A stretch of DNA of 64,000 nucleotides from Nemopilema nomurai (Eukaryota; Cnidaria; Scyphozoa; Rhizostomeae; Rhizostomatidae), in NCBI GenBank assembly GCA_003864495.1, contig ML133411.1, positions 1,015,237 through 1,079,236 of the forward strand. The letters are read 5' to 3'. Of the stretch, positions 56,128-64,000 are shown piece by piece. The translations under genes and the position numbers were made by a program. Each line of letters begins with the position of its first letter. The first letter of the stretch is position 1. Below the pieces are notes generated by a model, which did no database searches, was not told the origin of the DNA, and worked only from the letters and a program-made list of their open reading frames with translations.

Positions 56128-58576
56128 ATGGCCGCAGAAGCAACAGCGAGTTCTATGTCGTCTTACTTTCGAGGTCTCAATTCTGTTGCTCGTAATCGAT
56201 ATTTAGACAAATTTAAATATGCGAGGGGTACAAAGTGTTTACCGGACCCGTATCAGTTAAGTTTTGGCTGGTCAGACAGTCCAAGGAACTGGCCAGACAT
56301 TACTTTTGGTGATATTTTCATGTATTTGATCGAGACGCCTGGTAGCTTTACTAGAGAAGAGCTGAAAGCCTACAAATCTCTGGAAGCTTACAAGTGAGTT
56401 TTTTTAATGAATCACTAGTTATGTACCGGCATAAGTTATTTGTTGAGAATTTTACTGAATTATTTTTGTCTGAAATGTATTCAAAGTTTGCTGTTGATTT
56501 AGGCCTTTTAGCCGAATGACTATTATTGGCCTATATTTCATTTTTACATCATCCATTTTAAACTTATGGTGTATCCACAGTTATAACTGAAACCCATCAT
56601 TGTCACAGGTATGTTATAAGTGGACACGTTGGCAAAGTTTATATGCATCCAGTTGGTACAAATGTTCCCTACTGTTTCCTCAAGGCACAAGTGAAACCAT
56701 CCCAAAGATTATCTGGATCCTTCCATCAACCTTGGGTGTGTGTTGAGAAAAGTACTGGCTCAATTTATTGTGCACATTGCAACTGCATGGCAGGGTGAGA
56801 TATATTTTAATATTTCATTTCTTTCATTTTGGAATAACATGAAAAGACACCTTGTTCTCGTCACTTGTTCACCTTGTACTCCCCAGAGTATGGAAACATT
56901 GGATAATGACCATAAATACTAACATACAAACATATCATTTGTAGACTTGGTGAGACATGCAGTCATGTTGCTGCTGTACTATTTAAAGTAGAAATGGCAG
57001 TCAAGGTTGGTATGACATCAACCTCTTCAACAAGTGAAGCCTGCAAATGGAATGTAGCATTTAAAGATGAGGTGAATACAGTTTTTCATTTTAAGAGAGA
57101 TAATCAGATGAATAACAGAACCAATGAGTTAACCTTCCAAAGAAACTTTTTAGTTGAAATACATTGTTTTATCCATTTTTGTCCTCTTTGTGGTTTATAA
57201 AGCACTCTCTAGATTACTGTAAAAAATTGAAATTTAATTTACATGACATGAATTGATAAAAGATTTTTGCAATTTGAAGTGTCTATCTTTTGTTAATATT
57301 GGGTAATTATTATCATTATTATTATTATTGTCATTACTTTAAACATACTAAATTCTCTGATATACAGATTTACAATTTATTGCTTTTTTATACTTGTACA
57401 GCTTGAGCCACTCACTATTTCTGAACAAGCATCATTGTTTCAAGCCAATCACAAGAGCATTAGGGAATGTCACAATCCAACTGGATCTGATCCCCTTCCC
57501 TCCATTGAAGAGCTAAAAGAATTACAACAAATCTGCCCAGACGCATGTCTGTTTGGTATAATTCCAAAGTTAGACAGTGAAGAAACTGACACTGCCTCTG
57601 AAGATGAATGCTGTGGTGTCTTTCCTGAGCTCTTACATGGTTTGTTTGAGGAGAAAGTCTGTAATCTTGAAGGTAGCCAGCTGGCATCTTATGCTCAGTC
57701 ACTCTGGGCAAGGTACAAAATCAGTGAGCAGCAAATCAATAATTTGGAAAAGCAGACAAGATCACAGTCAGCCAGTAAATTATGGCACAAGCATAGAGAG
57801 GGAAGGATCACAGCTTCAAAAGTACATGATGTTGTTCATATGTTACCTTCTACTGACCCATCTAATCTTGTTTGTAATATAGTTATCATGATTTGTCCAA
57901 GGTACCTGCCATAAAATATGGAATAGATAATGAGAGATCTGCCAGAGAGTGGTATTTTGATGAAATGGTGCCTCTGCATGACAATTTTAGCTGCCATGAG
58001 AATGGATTCTACATTTCCAAGACACAACCTTTCCTTGGTGCAAGTCCTGATGGCATGATCAATTGTTCTTGTTGTGGCAAAGGATCTTTAGAGATCAAAT
58101 GGTCTTTCAAGAATAGGCAAAGGTCAGTTGAGGAAGCAGCCAATGAAGATCCTGATTTCTGCCTTGACAAATCATTTATTTTGAAGCACAACCATAGGTA
58201 CTACACACAAGTGCAATTCCAAATGTATACTTTAGAAGTGCAGTACAGTGATTTTGTAATTGCCACTGACGTTAACAAAAAAGTCATCAGAGTTTCATAT
58301 AATCACCAGTTCTGCACCAATCTGGCTTCATTGTCAAAAAGGTTCTTTTTCGACAATGTGCTCCCTGAAATTATCACCAAAAAACTTTATTCAGAGCGAG
58401 CAGAATCTACAATAAGTGATGAAGATTTATGGTGTGTCTGTCGCAAGAAAGCTTCTGGAAAGATGATTATCTGCGCAGGAAACTCATGTAGGATTAACAA
58501 ATTTCACTACAAATGTGTTGACCTACAAAGGAAGCCAAGGAAAGAATGGTTTTGCTTGAATTGCTCCACCAAGTGA
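56128..58576 (+). pseudogene. SWIM-YqaJ-PHD protein gene, four exons, one frameshift
   Basis: Exons join in phase. 56128-56393 (MAAEATASSMSSYF start); 56609-56794, ending CAHCNCMAG; 56945-57071, starting LGETCSHVAAVLF, so the SWIM finger C-x-C-x..C-x-H spans the intron; and 57402-58576. The last exon holds the YqaJ lambda-exonuclease-like fold: KHREGRITASKVHDV, then after a frame change near 57880 AIKYGIDNERSAREWYFDEM, PFLGASPDGMINC, GSLEIKWSF (the D and E-x-K metal ligands) and YYTQVQFQMYTLEV. It closes with a PHD finger (WCVCRKKASGKMIICAGNSC to WFCLNC). Expected role is end-processing or accessory nuclease of the transposon. The single frameshift is the only clear lesion. Confidence 0.85.
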
Positions 58577-59519
58577 AGTACCCTGGCCTGTTGTCAATGA
58601 CAAACTGTTTGATGACAAATTTGATGATAAGAATCTTAAAAATTTACTGGTTAACTAATTTTTGAAAAGTTCAGTTATTTTTTATATAAGTAAGTAAGTT
58701 TTTTTGCATAAATCAAATTATGAATTTGATAGTTTGTTGGTTCAGCAAAGCATTATTTTCATTCTATTCCTTCAAGGAATTATGTTTCATTTCTAGGGTG
58801 TTTGTTTCTGATTTTATTATTTCTGATTTCTGATTATGCTACTCTTTTCAATGAAATGCTGTTTCCTTGTGATATATTATTTTTTTCAAAATTAACAAAG
58901 GCCTGCTTTTAAAAGAGACTCATCCTATATTATCAGTAGTTCATTCTCTGTTAGTCTCCCATAAAAAATTCTGGAATTTGAAGCATGATTTGCAGCTATT
59001 TATTTTATTCAAGCAAGTTAAAACATTCAAAGGTCAGACAACCTAGTTAAGTAACAATACTTTCAGTCAGGCCATCTTCTAACATCTCTTGTATAAAAGA
59101 GGGAATATGTCTCGAAACTTTTTATCAGCAGATAAGAAAAATGTGGGCCTTTTGGGCTTCAACTTTGCCCCTACCACCATCCCTGATTTAGCACATTCAT
59201 TTAACTATCTGATAATACATAGAATTGTAATCTTACATGTCATTAAAACTAGTTGATTTGATGATACAAATTAAAAGAGTTGGTGTGCAAAGATGTAGAA
59301 TACATTAATACTTCAATATTGTGCTCGCAATGATATGAAATTAACACAAAAATTTTTTAGATTTTTAAATTTACCAACTCTAACCTTGAAAAAGAATAAC
59401 AGGTATTGCTTTCAATCAAATTGTTCTCGATAACCTTGTACAATATAAGCAAGATGTTCCAATAGCTATGATAAAAAACAAAGATAAACAATTTTGATTT
59501 GATTTGGTGTGTGTTCTCT
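58577..59519. other. Intergenic spacer between the convergent ISL2EU-like genes
   Basis: AT-rich, with no recognised gene. It should contain the 3' ends of both transcripts. Confidence 0.6.
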
Positions 59520-61128
59520 CTACTTGATAAGCTTTGGCAGAAGATTTGTTACAGCAGCACAAATGGTTATAATGTTGTCAAAATTTGGAACCATGTTGAT
59601 TTGCATAGTTGTGCTTAAGATGCGAAAATTCTTGATTCTACCAATGGCTCGCTCTACATGAATACGGACCCTTGCAATTTGACGGGATTCTTCAACTTCT
59701 TGCTGGCTTAATTGGTCCTTGCCTTTAGTGAAAGCTGGTATTACCAAAGTAGCATTATGGTTTGCAATGTCATCTGCAACAAGGAAGCCTCTGTCAGCCA
59801 ACACCTGATCATTATATTCCAGAAGGTCTAGAAAGCCACTTCTTTGTGTAATAACTTTGTCAGATACACGTCCACCAAATGCTTTTGACAAAAAAATTAT
59901 AGCGCCAATTGGTGATATTCCAATCAAAACTTTAAGGGTGTTATTATGCTTGTAGTTTGACCAGGTGACTTGTCTGGCTTTAAGATTTCCTGGACGTTCA
60001 ATGAAAACCTCGGTAAATCTATAATCACCCTACATCTTGGAAAACATCTCTTGAAGACTTTTGGAAGTGTCCTTAAAACATCCCCTTTATCAGGCCAATG
60101 AATAAAGCCTTTAAGTTTCTTGGCAATAACTGGAATGCTGTTGTTGAGTATCCTTGAGACTGTTGCTTTGCTTATGCTGAATCTATATCCCAAATCATCA
60201 TGGAGAAGATTCAAACGAAGCTTTAGGAAGACAATAAAAAAGACATCTTGTGGAACAACAGCATCAAATGTTGGCAACTCTTGGGATACATACTTAAAAA
60301 GCCATAAGAAACAAACAATGGATGGTATGCCAGTATAGAACTTAACCTTGTAGTCTGTATCAAGAAATTCATGACCAAATTTTGATAGCTTCAATTCTTT
60401 TCCAAGCAGTCCTTTCTCTGATCTCAAACTCTGTACTTCAGTATTTAATAAATCCATCTCATTCCTAATTTTTTTCTGAAAATCGTGCTCATTATTTTTA
60501 GAAATTGTACTTTCAGTAACGTCATCTTCAGCAGAAAGTTCCACAACAGTACTCTCAACGATCTGAAATGACAACTCTTTTTCACTCTTCGTTGAGTCGT
60601 CTTCTTTTGAAAATGACACGCTCTGTGCTTCCTGGATTCTTGCCTCCTCTCTCTTCAATCCTCTTTCATATCTACCGGCATCCAAAACAGTCGAAGCTTT
60701 TTTCGAATCACTTTTCTCATAACCCATTTCCAGAGTTGGAACATAGTCTGGACTACGACTATCTGAAGAGGCTGCACCTAGAAATATAAGCACATATAGG
60801 AAAATTAGTGTTTCGTCATAGATACATTATGCAAAATGCTCCTGACATTGGTAAGTGGAACAGCTTTAGGCCCGTTAGGCCATGTTAGAAAAATTTCATA
60901 AAAACTTTCCAAAACACGAAATCAGAGAACAAGAGTTTACTTACCGCTTATAAAATGTTTTCCACAAACTCTAACATCACTTCCCAGAGGAGGGTTGTAT
61001 TGTTTGCGATGAATTGCCGCCAACCAAACTCTCCTTCTATTGGGTTCCTTCGGCAGACGGTAAAAGCCTAACTTTGATTCTTTTGTTTGACGATTTGCAC
61101 AACCGATAACGATGCAACTGTTGACCAT
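59520..61128 (-). pseudogene. THAP-HTH-DDE transposase gene of the ISL2EU-like element
   Basis: Exon 1 (61128-60945) encodes a THAP finger: NSCIVIGCANRQ, RLPKEPNRRRVWLAAI, VCGKHF, with all four zinc ligands. A GTAAGT donor and a CTAG acceptor (60778) join it in phase (HFISG-AASSDS) to exon 2. That exon has a charged linker with a coiled coil (MDLLNTEVQSLRSEKGLLG), an HTH_Tnp_4-type helix-turn-helix (GYRFSISKATVSRILNNSIP) and the DDE_Tnp_4 core. VIID holds the first Asp; a one-base frame change follows at about 60020; the displaced frame has FIERPGNLKARQ, GGRVSDKVITQRSGF, VLADRGFLV and HVERAIGRIKNFRI. It catalyses cut-and-paste transposition. Only the one frameshift is visible. Confidence 0.88.
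60940..61128 (-). other. THAP domain exon of the ISL2EU-like transposase
   Basis: Intact C2CH zinc finger spacing (C..C....C..H) with the invariant P and W, followed by a consensus GTAAGT donor. THAP domains of transposases bind the terminal repeats. Confidence 0.88.
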
Positions 61129-61286
61129 GACGATTAACTTATGATGAGTAATTGTTTAAAAATTTGAAGAATAATTCAATTGCAAATTAAGCGCAACGAG
61201 CAATGAATCGAGATAAGTCAGCCTATGTTTACAACAACACGCTAATGGCGGATGTTGTCTTTGTGCCCACCACGGCAACAAATAGG

Positions 61287-61311
61287 GTCACGTGACAGAA
61301 AATGTGACGTC
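61287..61311 (-). promoter_or_regulatory. E-box and CRE at the transposase end
   Basis: GTCACGTGAC (61287-61296, USF-type E-box palindrome) and TGACGTCA (61304-61311, CRE palindrome) lie within 40 bp of the right terminus, upstream of the THAP gene. Probable promoter by inference. Confidence 0.4.
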
Positions 61312-61314
61312 AGC

Positions 61315-61326
61315 TGAAACGACCCT
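61315..61326 (-). repeat. Right terminal inverted repeat of the ISL2EU-like element
   Basis: TGAAACGACCCT, reverse complement of the left end, followed by AT. Confidence 0.88.
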
Positions 61327-61328
61327 AT

Positions 61329-61450
61329 AGTTCAGCTTCTCCCTAAATATCACATCCTTCCAGACGTACCTCGAGCAATTCAAATAGCAGCTACAAGAAG
61401 CATGGTTGAGATTTACGGTCCACTGCAAGGACAGGACTATACAGAACTTT
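61329..61450 (+). other. Flank of the ISL2EU-like insertion with a short open frame
   Basis: One frame reads LPKYHILPDVPRAIQIAATR then SMVEIYGPLQGQDYTEL and a stop. It looks coding and, with the element and one AT removed, would lie just downstream of the BESS-like fragment, though in a different frame. No domain recognised. Confidence 0.25.
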
Positions 61451-61761
61451 AACCTAATATGCTGCATTTGTTCATTGGGCCCCATTTTTACTTTTACACC
61501 TTTTTACAGTTAAACTTACCAAATGTTTACTGTTATTTGCAAAATGAAGAAGTTCACAATTAGTCAATAGTCAATCTGACATTTGTTAATGCAATATTAT
61601 AGCAATAAAGTCACTCTGATATTTGTACATGCAATATTATAGCAATATAGCTTGGCATGACCCTTTTGTGAGAAGATCATTTGGCATTTGACTGGAAACC
61701 AGTTATACTGTTGAACTGTCTGTTCAATTTCATTTTAAAAACAAAATGTCATGTATTTGAT
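61451..61761. other. No gene recognised
   Basis: AT-rich. A roughly 50-bp unit containing ATGCAATATTATAGCAATA is duplicated at about 61589-61647. Confidence 0.5.
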
Positions 61762-63525
61762 TTAAGGCAGTTCCACTGCCAGAGCAATTACCCAGGTCCA
61801 TAAAAATGATCCGCAAACATGTCCCATAAATTTTCTGCTGATTTCTTTTGCATTATTGCCATGCTTTCGGGGGGGGGGGGGGGGCAAATCCTCAATGATT
61901 GAACTGCTGCTGTTTATGTGCCATTGGCCCTCAATAATGTCATCTCCAAACATTTTATCAGCATATCCTTTTGGTTTGTATAAATCAGTTGATTTTTTTT
62001 TCAATAAGTTGTGCAGTGCAAGCGCAGCCATCACTACAGAAGTGGCCTTATCAGGACCTAGATTGATATTTGAGGAGAAGATCCCGAAGACGATTGTCAG
62101 GATTCCAAAAGCATTTTCTGTTACCCTACGGAAACGTGACAGCCGGTAGTTAAAGATTCGCTTCTTGTCGGTTAATGCTCTGTCAGGGTAAGGCTTCATG
62201 CAGTTGTGGCCCAGAGGAAATGCATTATCTGCAACAAAAACATACGGTACCTTATCTTCAGCTTCAAAAGGTTACCAAGCAAGATCCGGTGACTTTGGAA
62301 AGACAGTTGGCTTTGGCAGTTTTAAAGCATTTTGAGAGAATAAGTTGGACAGTGAACAGTTTCTGTAAACACCATCATCACTGATTCTGCCTTGACATCC
62401 AACATCTACATAGACAAATTTATAATCATAGTCTACAAAATCAAGTAGGACTATGCTATAAAAGCCCTTGTAGTTGTAGAACTCAGCACCGGAATTGTGG
62501 GGGGTGGTAGAGTGCAATATGCTTCCCATCAGCTGCAGAAAATGCAACTGCCAGCGTTGCTCTGATGCCTTTGCCAGTTCAAACCACTCCCCTTCAGAGG
62601 TTGGAAAATGAAAATATTCTTCCTATAAGACTTCATAGATGGCATGACAGATTTTGGGCACAAACAAACTGATTGTGCTTTGATGGATTCGAAACTGATA
62701 CATCAAACTTTCATAGCTTTCACCAGTAGCCAGAAACCTCAAAGTTACTGCCAGTTTTTCTTTTGCACTTATAGGTCTCCTTGAATGTGTTGTTTGACCC
62801 TCGATGCATGGCACTAACCTCCATTCTGAATGATATTTGCTGAAATTTAATGTCTTTCTTATCATTGTTTTCTGTCTTCCAAAAAGTGTTGTTTTCTGTG
62901 CTCAAAAACATGTATGAAGCAATGGTACTAAAATGGACTAACTATTCTAGTACTAAAAAGCTGAATTCCACTAGAAATAAAAAAGTTTCTTGGCAAGCAA
63001 GGTGCCTTCTTTTTAATGCAATAAAACAACATTGTTGGCACTATGTGCTCTTTTCTCTGATGAGGATTGGTCATACTTTGTAATCGTTTAGATTCATCTC
63101 TAATGTTTTGATATTGAAATTACGTCAAATGTTTCATTGTTCATCCTCATGAACCTTCTGTAATCTCTTCGGTCGGAATCCAAATGGACCGAATGGACAC
63201 CAAGAGTGGGAAGACGACGACCAGGAAGGCCAAAGCAAAGATGATGTGATGATCTGCACAACATCGCGGGAATTAGTTGGATGAGGAAAACACAAGACCG
63301 AAAGTCGTGGAAGAGTTGAAAAGATGGAAAAGCTGTGGCTGCAGTAAATAAAATTGCATCGGAAAAATTTCGAGCCATAATCTGACTTGACGGGACCGTT
63401 TCTCTGCTCAGAGTACTTTCTTCCAACTGATTTTTCGCGTATATTCTCCTCGATACTTGGTTTTGACACCAAGAACACCAAAACATTTCTTCAACGAGAT
63501 GCTGTACCTTCAGTCCGCAAGCCAA
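61762..63525 (-). pseudogene. PIF/Harbinger transposase gene (copy 2), several lesions
   Basis: Minus-strand blocks: RRDYRRFMRMNNETFDVI (63150, N-terminal); a spacer of about 230 bp; SAKEKLAVTLRFLATGESYE and HQSTISLFVPKICHAIYEVL (62865-62625); a TAG; FHFPTSEGEWFELA; the first-Asp block AADGKHIALYH in one frame and NSGAEFYNYKGFYSIVLLDF in another (62545); KFVYVDVGCQGRISDDGVY (second Asp); a TAA after SPDLAW; then VFVADNAFPLGHNCMKPYPD, RLSRFRRVTENAFGILTIVF (Glu block) and ALALHNLL. All catalytic blocks are present but split by two in-frame stops and at least one frame change. A poly-G run (61869-61884) lies in its tail. No Myb partner was found. Confidence 0.82.
61869..61884. repeat. Poly-G run
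   Basis: Sixteen G in a row within the C-terminal coding part of the Harbinger transposase; prone to length errors in sequencing. Confidence 0.97.
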
Positions 63526-64000
63526 AACAAGACGAAGAGCTTGGCAAGCGTCAAAAGCTCATGGTGAGTAATATGTTTTCTATTGTTTTGGATAACTGCC
63601 TATCGAATACCTATTGTTTAACACCTGAAGTACGTTATCGATGATGCCGCATAAACCACAGGGGCACCCACATAATACTTTATATGTGAATGTTCAGTTC
63701 TTCGTTCCAGTACCAGTGTCGTTGTGAACTCTTTTCATAGAGAGGTTGTTTAAAATTATTTATGTAAATCCAAAAAATTTGGCACTATATTTAGAAAATC
63801 AAAATTTAACATTCACATCATAGGCAGTCGGAGATTTCATAACAAACAGTGTCATCAAAGCGAAATTCATTTTTTTGGGGGGGGGGGGGTCTGCCTATTG
63901 TATTGCTTCCCCGCCAGTACACTATTTTAAGGCAGACATAGTATTAGGGGCTCCAGACTCCCGCTTCTGATGGCATTGACAGATAACTGGCTGGTAACTG
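63526..64000. other. No gene recognised
   Basis: AT-rich, with a 13-base poly-G run at 63877-63889. No domain or repeat end identified before the window edge. Confidence 0.55.

Larger units (their letters stand above)
56054..61326. mobile_element. ISL2EU-like (IS4EU) DNA transposon, near-complete, two convergent genes
   Basis: The left terminus AGGGTCGTTTCA (56054) is repeated inverted at 61315-61326, and AT borders both ends (56052-56053, 61327-61328), fitting a 2-bp AT target duplication. Inside are a plus-strand SWIM-YqaJ-PHD gene (56128-58576) and a minus-strand THAP/HTH/DDE_Tnp_4 transposase gene (61128-59520). From memory, ISL2EU elements combine just such a transposase with a YqaJ-type second protein. 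Each gene shows one frame break only. Length is 5273 bp. The element splits a region that may have been coding. Confidence 0.88.

Overview
The window is AT-rich eukaryotic DNA, almost certainly from an animal. Coding stretches are broken by GT-AG introns, and the recognisable proteins are metazoan-type transposon and domain families: THAP, C2H2, RING and PHD fingers, SWIM zinc fingers, hAT, PIF/Harbinger, MULE-like, Kolobok-like, ISL2EU-like (IS4EU), BEL/Pao and a non-LTR reverse transcriptase. The mixture resembles repeat-rich cnidarian genomes, but no host gene fixes the species. I found no convincing intact single-copy host gene, no tRNA or rRNA gene, no CRISPR array and no bacterial-type operon. 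The window reads as a graveyard and nesting ground of mobile elements, some of them young.

Layout. 1-700: minus-strand remains of a SWIM/YqaJ-type gene with a SAP-like exon. 1471-9606: a pair of roughly 0.65-0.7 kb inverted repeats enclosing a minus-strand gene with a C-terminal RING finger (2357-5122) and a younger nested hAT element (5669-8831) with a perfect 8-bp target duplication. 9.8-12.8 kb: exon fragment of a second RING-type copy, a THAP-like fragment, and a decayed PIF/Harbinger pair (transposase tail facing a Myb/SANT gene) with a palindrome-rich end. 13.0-16.95 kb: a multi-exon MULE-like SWIM transposase gene. 17-19.7 kb: no genes, one short tandem repeat. 19.7-25 kb: THAP fragment, a MITE, an SF3-helicase-like fragment, and a decayed hAT that shares its terminal repeat with the MITE. 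25.2-26.1 kb: FEN/XPG-like nuclease-family fragment. 27.2-29.3 kb: Kolobok-like transposase exons (minus). 29.6-31.3 kb: CaRF-like gene exons (plus). 31.6-33.25 kb: decayed ISL2EU-like pair. 33.4-35.5 kb: transposase DNA-binding fragment, then a non-LTR RT with a (ATGT)n tail. 35.5-36.25 kb: a small element with terminal inverted repeats. 36.7-39 kb: a second MULE-like gene with SWIM and PHD fingers (minus). 40.2-55.6 kb: a 654-bp tandem satellite (about 15 units) split by a BEL/Pao LTR retrotransposon (48938-54700). 55.6-56.05 kb: BESS-like ORF. 56054-61326: a nearly intact ISL2EU-like element with terminal repeats, a SWIM-YqaJ-PHD gene and a convergent THAP transposase gene. 61.7-63.5 kb: a second PIF/Harbinger transposase (minus).

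How the genes work together. Most pair up within elements: transposase plus YqaJ partner in ISL2EU, transposase plus Myb/SANT partner in Harbinger, gag plus pol in BEL. Nearly every long reading frame carries only one to a few lesions (single-base frameshifts or lone stops), so the copies are either recently dead or affected by assembly indels. The strongest candidates for undescribed biology are the RING-finger gene framed by long inverted repeats, the SWIM-YqaJ-PHD accessory protein, the MULE protein with a C-terminal NTCPVDN domain, and the satellite whose unit palindrome served as the BEL insertion site. Splice sites, exon joins and lesion positions were read by eye; no alignment or database search was run.
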